From Schistosoma haematobium (taxonomy: Eukaryota > Platyhelminthes > Trematoda > Strigeidida > Schistosomatidae), in contig NC_067196.1 in assembly GCF_000699445.3 (NCBI RefSeq), forward strand, positions 33,872,616 to 33,936,615: a stretch of DNA of 64,000 nucleotides, given 5' to 3'. Made by a program: the position numbers and the translations under genes. The notes under the pieces were generated by a model, which was not told the DNA's origin, did not search any database, and saw nothing but the letters and a program-made list of their open reading frames with translations. Shown piece by piece: positions 34,501 through 46,200 of this stretch; position 1 is the stretch's first letter; the number at the start of each line of letters is the position of its first letter.

Positions 34501-37167
34501 ATTTCTGATCCCTTCCTCCCTTTGTGAATAGACAGGATCGCTTTGGATGCTGTTGCTAGATATGAACAGTTTACTGAAGTTACATCTGTCTACAGTCGGA
34601 AGTAGGACTTTGTTCCAGGACCTTAAGTTGCTGCTTTTAGTATTACCATTCCCAAACCGTCCTGCCTGGCATGGTAGGACTTTACGAAACGTGGTCCAAA
34701 CAATAACTAAGCCCGACCACTACGTTAGGGTGGCAGCTACAGTCAGTTAGAATAGAAAGTTAGGGTAACATGAAACAAATTTACTTATAATAAAATAACT
34801 ACGGTTGAAAAGTGCCATGATTGAAGTGCAAGATGAGTTGTTTATTAACTTCATTCGAAATTATCAATTGCGTAAGGACAGTGGTACTGCACACTCACCC
34901 AAATTCGCGTAGGGGTTTTCTTGTGCAGTCGTCCACCCCCGAATTTTTAATCCAAAAGTCTAAGCCACAGAGCACTGAAGCATTTTCAGAATACAGATTC
35001 CCATTTTAGTTTTACATGGTTTTATGTGATCAATTAACACGCTATGGTTGAGTATCTGTTTTGAAAGAGAACAACTCAATGACAATACCAGACTTACATA
35101 AGAGGAATAAGTTTTCTTTATAAAATACTCAGACTGTAAACGATTTTTGACAACACTTAAGCGTTTACGGAATTCTCAATCGGTGGTTAGAATATTTTTC
35201 AAATGAGATTGAACATGCACTAGTATATGTTAATATCTAATCAACCGGAAGTATGTCAATGGTTGTTTATGAAACTATAGTAATGAACTCAATTTAGCAT
35301 ACATGAAAACATTTACAAACCACTATTTTTTAAAAATCATTTTGATTAAAAACACCAAACAGTTCATCAAGGAAGAACTCAACAGATACTAATCTGACTA
35401 CCAAAATTAAATGTCCGTGAAGTTAGTTAAGCTGAATCAAAAAAGCAATACTATCTTTGGAAGTTATGGTACGTTAACCGATAAACAATGATGTTATCCA
35501 AAAAAACAAAGATTTTGAGGACAAAGTCAAAGTTACTACGCTTGTATAAATACATGGGAATCTTAAAATCTAAAGTAGTGCTATTAGCTTGTCTTTTCTT
35601 GAGGGCGACAACAGACGCTCTGGGAATTTTGTTTGAGTGTTTTATACACTGTACTTAGAGATTAAAGTATCTGAAGTTAGTAGTGAGCTGGTAATTTCTG
35701 TATTTACATGCAGAACAATCAAAACTAGAGACGCTAAAATATCATAACAATGAAAAATCGAACGTAAAATGAAAGTTACATTACTTACATGGGATGAGCT
35801 CAAATCAAAATAGGTTAACTTTGAAGTCAATTTTGATGGATCAAGTACAATCCCATATCTCATATTCTCGAACTCTGTTACGAAGTGCATTTCATCAAGA
35901 ACAATCTTACGATACTCGTTGTTTCCAAAGACGCGTTTTTGGTACAGACCAGATAAGTATCCTGCTAGACCGTATGTAAGCCAAGCATCACACCACGTCT
36001 CCATGATAAGAAAACACCCGAAGAACTGATGGGCCACAGCTAATGATAATATTTTACGTGTTTCGATCGCTTGGTCAATAACTCTTGGTGAGTGCAGTAG
36101 ATCAAGAGAGAGAATAATCAAAGAAGCGAATGACTGACATTTTGAAAAAGCACAATCTACAAACACACATTTTATCGTGGAAAACGGATACTGTGACGCC
36201 AATATAGACTCGTAATATTCGATCATTTCGGAGAGAGGAGATATTGTGTATTGTAAAAGGTTTAATAGTCCATTCGGACAGAAGTGTGTTGCTCCGTTGG
36301 AGAGCCGTGGGTCGGGAAAAATCTCAAAAGCCCCAACAGCCAGTCCAATACAAGGGGCTGATACTGGTTGGGAGACATAAAAGTGGTAGGTTTTGTGTGT
36401 TAAATCTTCAGTGTAGTATGGAGCATCTATTAACTCTCCAGGGGCAACAGCAACTAAATCTTCGAACACTGTCACTTCAATTTTCCAGGTACATGGTTCC
36501 GAGCAATCAATACAAGGAAACCATAAACGAGAACAGTTTGGTGTAAAAGCTGTAAATGCATGTACTCCGCGTTCACTTAACGATCCTTCTCCATCAGGGA
36601 CAACGAAATAAAATCCAGACTTGGGTTTATTAAGAGAAAATTCTATGGTTAATATAAAAGGAGATTTTTGAGAAATTAACGGCCAGAAATCTGAAGGTAA
36701 TCGAACTGTTACTTCACCTGCATCTTCATCCGGATCGGTTGACATTACAACGGAGGTATATCGGCGTTCAAAGCTGTCCAAAGTTCTCAATTTAATATCA
36801 CGTTCACAAATTTCTAAGGTGGGATCAGTATATAGGATAGGGAGATCAGTTGGCGATGGGATTAATTTGGTTTTTGAAATACCCCAACTCGAACTCCGCC
36901 CTTTTCGATCACTTTCGAACTCTGCAGACTCATTGTCAGCTGCTTCTAATAAAATGCGATGAATACGACACTGACGGCAATTTATGTGAATACGTCTCAA
37001 GGTTGGTGTGATAGGCCATATCACTAACTGAGTAAAACCTACGATCAAACGTTGCTCGAAGTCAATGTGGGTGATACACAACGTCTGGTGTGCAAGTCGG
37101 TACTGTCGTTTAGAAATTGGTTGTGTAGGCGAACCTGGACTTGTGTTAAAAAGGTTCCAAGGTTCAT
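26770..37167 (-). CDS. TAF2: TAF2, transcription initiation factor TFIID subunit 2 (lacks the first few residues)
   Basis: Three exons, 37167-35789, 31307-30849 and 28503-26770, join in frame and give about 1189 residues, close to the roughly 1200 of animal TAF2. The N-terminal M1-aminopeptidase-like fold shows HIDFEQRLIVGFTQLVIWP, CRQCRIHR, WFPCIDC and SLAVAHQFFGCF. The catalytic HExxH is not there, as is normal for TAF2. The second exon gives DYLSAYKKKSHLVIRMLELR and NFLNQWACHAGHV...FNRKRNVVELELKQ. The third has PCHSKSRKHRKKK, EVDMDL and SPLLWLRIDPD, a helical-repeat region, and an acidic end LSDDEDD. TAF2 acts in the nucleus in TFIID and contacts the initiator. The first exon, which must supply one base to a phase-1 junction, was not found. 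Confidence 0.95.
28504..29090. other. TAF2 intron 2 start, no gene seen
   Basis: AT-rich intron sequence without a recognised repeat. Confidence 0.4.
29090..29385 (-). repeat. tRNA-like SINE, decayed copy
   Basis: Minus strand: CTAGGACGAAACGG with a GTC further on, CTAAGGAT at the first core box, and the 5' half (AGTGGAGTTAAACTGTGTCG). Same family as 9386-9765, with the tRNA-like part mostly deleted. It lies in TAF2 intron 2. Confidence 0.65.
29925..30480 (-). mobile_element. RTE 3' end fragment
   Basis: The minus strand has the C-terminal RT block (conserved GPRDYRNQ and MAQNRS region, seen as GATCGATTCTGAGCCATGTC on the plus strand near 30170) followed by the 3' UTR CCAATGAGGTATGGCAACTT. 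In-frame damage is present. It lies in TAF2 intron 2, on the same strand as TAF2. Confidence 0.75.
30849..31307 (-). CDS. TAF2: TAF2 middle exon
   Basis: The exon has 153 codons and phase 0 at both ends. Compared with animal TAF2, an insert of about 40 residues rich in Ser, Asn and Pro (around SSTDRNQSLSVGLDG and NTQPQQNPTVPP) lies in the loop after LLQVLNKLLVLA. An acceptor ACTAG ending at 31308 gives the best fit. An alternative nearer acceptor at 31275 would drop 11 conserved residues. Confidence 0.92.
31640..34750 (-). mobile_element. Near full-length but decayed RTE-type retrotransposon in TAF2 intron 1
   Basis: Read on the minus strand from 34750: a 5' block shared with 23395-23830. 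The endonuclease start RLCVGAFNVRTLYQVGQQ lies at about 34090. LCSDNRLFLANTNFKNREKH is near 33220, the linker SESISEKDG near 32930, the RT in 32470-32000, and the C-terminal VVKRIDRFTYLSSFVSLD near 31870. Frameshifts and stops separate the blocks. Introns carrying such copies explain the 4.5 kb gap between TAF2 exons. Confidence 0.85.
33590..33870 (+). repeat. Dispersed repeat A, copy 3
   Basis: Very similar to 57270-57555 (both carry ACAGGACTTGTTAATAAAAT). It is embedded inside the RTE copy at 31640-34750, on the opposite strand to it, between the endonuclease blocks, so it inserted after that copy. Confidence 0.72.
35789..37167 (-). CDS. TAF2: TAF2 exon: M1-aminopeptidase-like N-terminal region
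   Basis: The acceptor ATTTCAG ends at 37168 and the donor GTAAGT begins at 35788. There are 459 codons after a one-base carry. The tail reads YFDLSSSH, which continues without a gap into LISPDYLSAYKK of the next exon. The spacing matches animal TAF2 residue for residue in this linker. Confidence 0.94.
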
Positions 37168-38039
37168 CTGAAATTAGGCATTTTTATGTGGAAAAGCATT
37201 ATTAAACTATGTAACCGAGAAATAAAAGCATGAAGAATATTTCAGTTACTTAATTAATATCTATTAATTAATCTAGAACACAATATAACTGATAAATTAG
37301 CCACGTAGTAACGAAACCCCATGACAAGTTGATGCTTTGCATGTGCGGCAGCGTTCTTAACCCAAAGAAACCAGAACGAAATACAAAATGACCTGAACTA
37401 AAGAACAGAGTAACTATAAAACCAAAAGCTCTTTGGAGAACAGAGTCGATTCCTACTGGTCTTTTATGATTCATCAGGAGATAATAATCTGAGTGATATT
37501 ACCTGACCTGACTACCAACAGTATTCAAACATGTGATGAAGCACTGTTTTAGATAGTTGTTTAATAACCAGTTTAATTTCAGAATTCATGCCCGTAATCA
37601 GGAAAAATTGTCATCCAAAATTAACATCCTAGTCTTATATATGTGTGATGATGTGCTTACAGACAAACCGTTGAGTCTCTTTGGTACAAATCAGTTGACA
37701 TTATTAGGTTCATATAACCAACATTAGAGTTGAAATCAAAGACAATGTAATACGTCGGTTGAAAACACGTTAGTCAAAAACAACTATAGATCTCCTAATG
37801 TTGTCTACGACACCCATCTGACGTTAACTGATAGAAACACAAAACATATATAAAAATTGGGTTGCAGCACGTATTTTGATTAAGATAGAACGGTTTACAA
37901 AAGATTCAATTTGTGACTGTCATTCCAGAGGATGAAATTAGAAAACTCAGGCATTATTATGATATTGAAAAACGACGCGCTTTTGTTTTCCGATGAAAAC
38001 GTATGTCACTGACAAGATATTAAAATACTTTAAATCACG

Positions 38040-38345
38040 TACTGATCTTAGTAAAACAACTATTAAATCCAGGAAGCACCGGATAGGTGTTTCGTCCTAA
38101 TATGGAACTTCTAAGCAGTGAGTATCCGCAACCCCATTAGAGACTGAAACAAGAACCTTCGGTCACACGTGCCAGGCCCTACAGACCACTGGGACGCTAT
38201 TCAATGTTGTCTAGCCTTAATGCATTCGCGGAATTGCGTGATTATCTTCCATTGTCTGAGGTGGACAATTGTTTTACACCAGATTTTGTTGAACTCCACT
38301 AGTTAGACCGAAGATCCTTGGATTGATCGCATATGGGGTTGTGAA
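38040..38345 (-). repeat. tRNA-like SINE, decayed copy
   Basis: Minus strand: CCCAGTGGTCTGTAGGGCCT (A-box-like region), then CTTAGAAG and TTAGGACGAAACACC, the damaged hammerhead-like module. The 5' half (AGTGGAGTTCAACAAAATC) is retained. Confidence 0.66.
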
Positions 38346-38903
38346 TCCGCGCTATAAAGGAGTCCCGGACTAGGGAAAGACGGCTTTCCATTAATTTTTA
38401 GCTTTCGATAGTAGTTTAACTAGGATTAGTTCGTGATGAGAACGGTTAAAAGATGGCAATCTCCACAAAAAACCCCTATGCTAAAAGCTAGGTATATACT
38501 GTGTTCCGTTTCACATAAAAGTCATTTGCCGAATACGAACTGCAAGTTAGTAGAACTACCCACCTCCCTAAAACAAAGTAGACAGATACGAGTTTGTACT
38601 TACTTTAAACAGTAAGCCACCACTGCGAACAAAATTGTCAAGCCATTGGCATATAATTGTGAGTGCAGTGAATTTTCTCGAGTCATTAAAACATGCCACT
38701 TTGAAAAGACCGAGAGTACACTATCGAACCTCATGAATGCTTTCGAAAGCTAGAAAAATCATTTGTTCAGAAGATTTAGTAAAACTACAGAGGCCCATTC
38801 AAGTCACTATGCAAACAGGGCTGGTATTTAAAATATCATCTAAATTCAGTGTTCCGTAATGCAAAATTAACCAAAATCATCGTTTATTTAGACCTGGAAG
38901 CTC

Positions 38904-38907
<4 letters not shown>

Positions 38908-38949
<42 letters not shown>
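38908..38949. repeat. (TA)n microsatellite
   Basis: About 21 TA units without interruption. Confidence 0.95.
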
Positions 38950-38952
<3 letters not shown>

Positions 38953-39276
38953 TGTGAACAACGAACACGCATGCTATGACATTCGAAAACCTGCCCACAA
39001 TCACCGGTAAACTTTGTGGATTTTCGATATTTTGTTCCAACACTTCGGCTCGCAGTTGTACTAGATAACACATGAGATTCTGGATGAAGACCTTATTGAT
39101 CACTTATTTTCAGCTTCATGCAGAAAAACCCGATAAAATGTATCAAAAGTTAAGACTGTACTGCACAAGTCCAAAATAAAGACACAATTGGAACTTGTGG
39201 AACGCTCCCGACCTATTGAAATTTTGCAAGGTAAAGAAGTTGAATTTATCTGCAATCAACAGTCGATTTGCAAAAA

Positions 39277-39306
39277 AGCACGATGTATTAATTAATACAT
39301 CGTGCT
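39277..39306. repeat. Perfect 30 bp palindrome
   Basis: The two halves AGCACGATGTATTA and TAATACATCGTGCT meet at an AT with no mismatch and no spacer. It could form a hairpin or cruciform. No neighbouring gene or repeat explains it. Confidence 0.9.
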
Positions 39307-39559
39307 GGTCTGTAAGAAATTATGTTCTCTTTAGACAAAGTCCAATACACAAGTAAGAGACTTTGAAAGTTTCATTATAATTTTTCAATATTCATAGCAC
39401 AACCTAGCGTTGTATGTGAACTATGAGGCTTCAAAACTAGTCCAGACAGAAACAAACGTACTCATTTGAAGATCCTCACAAGGAATTTCAATACTCAATT
39501 ACAATCCAGTGTTAATCAATGATTGTTATACCATTGTCCCTCTTATCCGAATTACTCAC

Positions 39560-39723
39560 CAATGAATATAGTACCAGTTGTCCAACTTTAGTCTTCCCGT
39601 TGCAGTCCATAAGATGTAAAGCGAAAATCCGACTTGCCATCCATGTGTGCTTGCATAATATTTTTGCTTTACATTTCTCATGTAAAATTGCATTCCACGA
39701 CATAGATAATGATTGCTTGTAAA
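39560..39723 (-). CDS. Orphan exon candidate, unrecognised
   Basis: The minus strand has a strong acceptor (TATGTCTTTCCCAG) before 39723 and a strong donor (GTGAGTAAT) after 39560. The 54 codons between them are open and protein-like: YKQSLSMSWNAILHEKCKAK, then KHTWMASRIFALHLMDCNGK and VGQLVLYSL. It starts in phase 1 and ends in phase 0, so it does not join directly to the phase-1 acceptor of the TAF2 exon at 37167. It could belong to an unrecognised gene, a TAF2 5' extension with another exon between, or an old retro-insert. Confidence 0.4.
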
Positions 39724-40139
39724 CTGGGAAAGACATAAAAGGTTGTTTATAGTAAATGTTAATTACTTCAGATGTGGTATAAGAAGTTGTAAACCTGAAT
39801 ATATGTTATACAGATTTACATTGAATCTCTTTGTATCAAAGGCTGGGAATGAATATGTATCTTATATGTAAACAAAAACTCACACTAACGTCTCACGAAT
39901 AATTCGCTCACGAAAATGTGATATATCCTCCACTAAATCCCATTCTGTAACATTCTGGTGGCGGCCATGGTTATGTCTCGATTTCCGACCGGTGAGAACT
40001 ATATAGTATATTTGAGCGTCTTACATACATTTTAAATAGATACATGCGACGCAACCGTTCGTAGTTGTAAATAAATTCTCAAAATAATTTGGTTCGTATG
40101 TCTTTGAGATTGATGCTGACCTTATTATGTTTACTGAAC

Positions 40140-40260
40140 ACACCCTAGCTGAAGGCACCTGGTCACGCATCTGCATCAGATCACGGATGTATGCACCCTG
40201 TTAAGCACTTCCTTCAACTACCAGAGAGCTTAGACGGAATCCTCATCAACATAACAATAA
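40140..40260 (+). repeat. Repeat C, copy 1
   Basis: It shares GGTCACGCATCTGCA and ATCACG with 41190-41320 in the same orientation, with scattered differences. Both lie just left of the Gypsy relic and may be part of it. Confidence 0.5.
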
Positions 40261-41189
40261 CCTTCCAAATATATATTAGAACCCCTACATTTCTGACTTC
40301 TGATTTGGCTGCTTTGGTATACTCTGACTATGAACGTGCTACGTGTATAGGAATGTGAAACTTCAGATATCTTTTGCATCTTAAGTCCGGTTTCCATCAA
40401 AAAAATTTTTCAAACACCTGGATTTGAGTAAATCTGCGTTTGACGAATATGTCAGTGTGACGAATTCCCAAATTTTATGAGATTTGTCCCCTGAAATGTC
40501 CTTTCTAGTGAGTTACACCCCTGTGTGAATCACCGACCTTTTCAGTGAACAAGAAAATTAGAACAACATACATAAGTGGACAGAAGTGTCTTCGATTACA
40601 CTCTCATCTGATCTACAGGAATTTCCAGTACCATTTACTGCAGATATATATGTGTTAGCCAAATATAACAATTGTTGCTCACTTTAAGAGTATCTTTAAG
40701 TACTGAACACGCCTGATAAAAAATTACAGTTTATAAGACAGAGAATACATTGATCTTAATTAAGTACAACTTGCAATTCTCGACAGCAAAACTGGCACAC
40801 TGAGCACATAAATTTTAAAAACCTCCAGTCTGGCATTTGTACACAAATAAATATCCGCCTCGACAATGTGCGACTTTAATGTAGGATCTCTTCGTTTGTA
40901 TCTGTTTGTGAGTGTCTGGATAGGAGTGAGAAAGCCCCAACTATATACACGTGATATGACTTGAAACATTATTTTCTCCTTGACCATAACTTTCTTATCG
41001 ACGGAGTTTTGCATCCATCGTCATTATTTGATCCAAGGCAAAGTTATTGATTATGTTTGAACAAAGCTGTCTTTCTCTGAATGTATTCCATTGCTGATAT
41101 ATTCTTTTTTCCCTTGTATACCAAATTCATTCCACGTTTTGAATTCCCCGTCGTTGTGCTAATTTGATAAGTCCCCTAGTATGGAATTG

Positions 41190-41320
41190 CTTTAGTTACG
41201 AATGTTTTGTTGAACGCACTCGGTCACGCATCTGCACCAGATCACGAGTGTGTACTCCTTCCAATGCATCCCTTCCAATTGTTAGTCAGCTTAGACCAAA
41301 TGTTCGTGTACATGCTGATA
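41190..41320 (+). repeat. Repeat C, copy 2
   Basis: Second copy of the segment at 40140-40260. Here a 76-codon plus-strand frame (41164-41394) remains open (RTRSRICTRSRVCTPSNA), but its nature is unknown. Confidence 0.45.
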
Positions 41321-41629
41321 ACCCTTCAAATATCACTTTGAATCTCTTCAGTTCTGATATCTGGTTTGAGTGGGTTGATATTCTTCAATTATAGAGGAGT
41401 TGACAAACTCCGAAAAATTGTTGTATCCTTACTGGTGACCTCAGGGTGATCTGGCACACCAAGCAGCAAACTTTCTATTCCTTATTATTCACTTTCTGAT
41501 TTTTGTTTTACATATGGTGGTACTATTTTCATATTTTCGAATGTTATTTTTTCTCGATCATTGGTAAACTTCAAATTCAGTATGACGCAATTGACTCCTA
41601 AGTGACTTAAATTTTAAAATGTTTCCACT

Positions 41630-43010
41630 CCCTCGTTTCAGCTAATGTCATTCCGGCCAGATATATCAAACCCCGGTCCCGCAACGCAGAAGCTAATTTC
41701 ACTATCACGGCGTAGCGGACACACCTGCACATACCCTCGTGGTAGTAAAAGCACCCCAGCGCCATGTTAACCGTTACGTAACACCTAGTATGTTAACTAG
41801 CGATGATTCGGAGTCATAAGACAATTTAGGGAAAGCTATCCTAAACTGTGAAGACCTAACGAACCGTCAAATGTCGGACAAATCCTTCCACGACACCAAA
41901 CTACAACGTGGCTCAACAAAAGAAATGTCGCTGCGTATGCGGGAGGCCATTAGTCAACGAACCTCTGACAAGGGCCAGTTCAGACAGCTTTGTTGTCTAA
42001 GCCTCCCCAACAAGCGCAAGTAGTGCTTGTCTCATTTCAAAACAACGCTATAGACAGGCAGGCTGCATTTATGGACGGAATTCTGGAGATCACCAAAACA
42101 TCTAATGTCGAGGTTTTTTCGATCAAATAAAATGTTCGAATCACACGAAATGACATTACGGAACTCTGAGATACTCTGACACGTTACCTTACTATTCGTC
42201 ATGAGCAGATGTACACACAAAATTTCGAAGCAGTATTTCACGAAAACGATCTGTCTCTAGCTCGCGAGAGAAAGATAACCTCAACTGGTACTGGTATCAT
42301 AAACAGCACGGGAAATTGCAGAAAACCCAGCAGTTTTTTGAACTCTAAACATACAGTCGTGGAAAATGTTTCGGTAAACTGCACAGACGTCACGCGTCAA
42401 CGGCAACATAGTCATCGTTTATGCATCACTGATGTAGTTACGAAAGTTCACTACCTCGTAAACATTGGAACAGGAGTTGGTGTTCTTAATGACGATTCTA
42501 ACGACCGACTGCACGAAAGAGTTTTCAACGTACACGTAGCAAACGGAAAACCGCGTGTCACATACGGGAAGCGGAATGACTACCTTAACATGGGTTTACA
42601 CACACTCACTCGTTGAGTTTTGGCTGTTGCGGATGTTTCTGTGTTAATCATTATTATAGACCTGATACAACCCCATAATCTAATTACTGACTCGCGTAAA
42701 TAGAGGTTAGTAGCGGGAAACGTTGAATTATATGTTTGAGTAACATTCTTTCTGGTAGTAGATTGTGCCTAGTCGCTGTTAATGACGCAACTGATCCATA
42801 CTAACGACACACCCTACAAGTTCCTCGAATTACACCAAACGTAACCAGAATTACTGTGTTTAACCAGCAATGTTACACATCACATCTTGACTACAGGTTC
42901 ACATCGATGAGCTTCCGAAAAGCCGAAGTCAGCTAAAAGCGAATTCGAGCACACTATTAATTTGGAATTTATTCGGCCGTCGATAAACCTGTGGGCTGCA
43001 AAATTTGCAT
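41630..43010 (+). mobile_element. Ty3/Gypsy-like retrotransposon relic (gag end, protease, start of RT)
   Basis: A 135-codon frame (42209-42616) carries a protease-like block RLCITDVVTKVHYLVNIGTG, where the family has an active DTGA or DTGS, so the catalytic Asp is lost (NIGT). Next come ADVSVLIIIIDLIQPHNLIT, matching the protease-RT spacer, and near 42870-43000 THHILTTGSH and SEFEHTINLEFIRPSI, the N-terminal RT block. Frameshifts lie between. It ends near 43010, just before the gene that starts at 43237. Confidence 0.78.
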
Positions 43011-43236
43011 TTATAACGTTTAGTGTTCTACATTCGCACTAATTCCATCGACTCATCCTTTCTGTGATAAAGCTGTTATTGTTAAATAATGAGGATGGAA
43101 GTGTTTGAATTTTTAATTATTTATCATTATCATTTCCTCAAATATTTTTCGTTATGATGTATCGACTATAGAAAGGCGCATTAGGCAAAATTTAAATAAT
43201 GTATTTGTTTTCGTGAAGTCAGTGTACTTTCTGGCC

Positions 43237-46200
43237 ATGGACAGTAAGCTTAGATTTAATCACCATATTTTCTGCCTTTAAGATGATTGTGATGACCAAG
43301 ACTTGAACTCTAGTCCGGAAATACGAAGAGGGTTATGTAAGTTTTGATTTTTACAACTATTTTCAGGTAAATCTGACAATAACGATTCCCTATTTCGAGA
43401 TTTATATCAGTTTCCTCGTATGTAAAAAACATTTGGCTGATTCTTTTCACTAAGTTTCACCAGATATCAAGAACTCTACACTCAATGCCGGTGATGGCGT
43501 TAATATCACTGATGTTTCCCAACTAAAGTTTAGTCCTATATGTAAGTTTTAGAGATTTTTTCAAATGCTTAGATTCACCGTCTTATAAGAGTTCATTGGT
43601 TGACAATAGTGGCTTTGATCTAGTAGACTCTAATGACACTTCTTTTGACCATCGCTCAAGTTTATTTGATAATTCTGATGATACGACGTATCATAATGTT
43701 TTGAAATTGAAAGGAATACCAGAGATTTCCATAAGCCAAATTCCTGAGAGGTATGCATTTAGCCATCATATTCTTATGTTTTCACTGAATTAAAAGGTCA
43801 TTTTTTTCAAAGGTTTTAACTTTTAGAAATAACTTACATGTTTTTACAACGAAATGGTGCTAAAATAGATATTTTACCCATGTACTTTATCATTTCTTTA
43901 GTTTAAAAGCTTTTATCGAGTACAATCGCAACTCTTACATGTATAGTAGTGATTGCTTACACTCATACATCAAAGCATATTTCTTTTTAACTGATAACGT
44001 ATACATTTGTTAATTACGATATCGTGACCTCTTACGAAGTTCTCATTTCAGTTTGGAAAGGCAGGAGGCTAGGTGTACTGTGTCAGTCCTGTAAACGGTA
44101 GTCGCCCAGTTCATCCAACTCTCTTTTGAGAGCATCGATAAATGGAGGTTTAATTACGTGTTGAGTTAATGAATTCCATTTTTTCATGATTCTATGGGAA
44201 AGTCGATAGTCAGCTGACAAGTAATCTGTTTTGGATATATGAACGTTTTCCTTGTAAAATCTGTTTTGGAAGACAAAAACAGTGAAGGCATATCAAATAC
44301 AAATTTATCACTAAGTAATTTGAAAATTGTGATCAAGTCACCTCTGATACGTTGATATGACAATAGAAATATGTTTAGCTTTGCCAGTCGATAGTCATAT
44401 GGAAGCTTTGCTATTTATGGAATCAAATTAGGCGCAGTTTTCTGAACCTGTTACAACAGCTCACTGTCCGTCTTTTTAAGCCTGTAAAGAATAGATCCTC
44501 ATTTAGCCAAGCACTTTGCAGAGTATTCAGTGATGTAAGTTTTGAATGTTTCTGTTTATCAAATGCTTGGTGGTATAAAGAGCCTTGATAGCGACCAGAT
44601 GTTAGCCAAAATGAAACATGGGGTTGAAATGAAGTTAATACTTCCCGCCAAAATCATATGGAGATCATAGCTTACATGACGTGTGTTTTCTTGGTGTTGG
44701 GAGTCAGTATCCGGTGACAACGAGTAAATCTAGTACAAATCACCTCTATGAACCTGTTGTTACTTCGTTCATATGTAGTTGGCATTTTTTAAGTATCGTT
44801 TGGTGATGTAGTTGAACAAATGACATTTTTCTTCCATCGTTTTATACACCTTTGCTATTGCTTGATTTTTTGGTGGTAAAGGTAATAAACCGGATAGAAA
44901 TCTCAGTGTTTATCAAGTTTTGTCACTTATTGATCTATTTGGATCCGTATACAAAACAAAAATACTTGGCAAAAGTATGCGTAAAAATTAATTTTCTGAA
45001 GGAAGAGAACCAACAAACCCATCAACCATTTTTTTTCATTATAAGCGAGTGCAGTGACTTACGTTTCACTTTTATAGCTGCATTATTGATAATCTTTAAT
45101 GCTTGATGACATCAGTTGTTGAGAATTTTCATTTCCCCGGAGTTCATGAAAATAACCGTGTTGTGTTACTTTGTTTTCCTTGACTACTAAATCTCATGTA
45201 ACTTTTACAGACACTCGGAATGAAATAAATTTATATCGAAGTAGTTTTTAAGTTTGTAAAGCTTGGAACATTTCAGATCAGTTTCGAACTTATAATCATT
45301 TATCCGCCTGAAAATGGGATAGAGTAAAAATATTGAAGGTGCAATACGATATCATATATACCTAATCAACTTTATTCGAGATCAAATACCAAGCAAATAG
45401 CTCATCAAAGACTTCGTTATTCTACACTTTACCATCTCATTACGTTTTACACCGGAACATAATTCTTTAACACACGGAATTTGAATGTAATAAAGTTTTG
45501 CCGACATAAATACACATCTAGTTAGTGCGTTTCTACCGTAACTTAATTATCCTCAAAAACGTTACTACCAAATTATCTCTACATATTCTAATATGATGCT
45601 TCATAACTCTGTCAAAGAGGATGAATCTTAATTTGTCCTCTACCCTTTACTGTTTTATCGTGAGTCAGTGTTGGTAATATTTATCGATGATATCTATGCA
45701 ATTGCGGAGATAAATAAATTTACTAAGAGGTATGATCATCTATAATATGACTGTTTTACGGTTTCTTGAAGTGATAAGTCGTTGTTACTCCATAAATGAT
45801 ACCCTTATTACGACAGGTCTTAGCAAGTATACTGCACCATATGGAACGGAAAATTATGGACTCTTATATTTATGGCTAGAACTACAATTACTTAGTTTTC
45901 AAAGGGAACTATAAAATTTTCTTTTTGGAAATGCACCAATACATGAAGCTGAGTTTATTGCAAATGAACCATTAACTATGAAATCGGTTTTCTTTTATTA
46001 ATAAATATAAAATTCCAGATTTCGTGAAAAATGGATATCTCATCATATCACAATTTCGCCATCTGCCTGAATTTTTCATACATTTTGAAAACTTGTCACA
46101 AACTGTGATAGCACAAATGTCTTTATTAGATATGAATTGTCATGAGAATAAAGCATCGATAGAAAAGTTTGTAGATTTCAATATGTATAAAATTGTGATG

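Larger units (their letters stand above)
37168..39559. other. 5' flank or first intron of TAF2
   Basis: Apart from a SINE at 38040-38345 and an AT microsatellite at 38908-38949, no coding feature is supported. The short first TAF2 exon must lie here or further right. Confidence 0.4.

Noticed and set aside
45669..45730. Possible exon reading VLVIFIDDIYAIAEINKFTK with splice-like ends
   Set aside because: Joining it after 43750 gives an immediate stop. The reading is faintly RT-like and probably a retroelement scrap.
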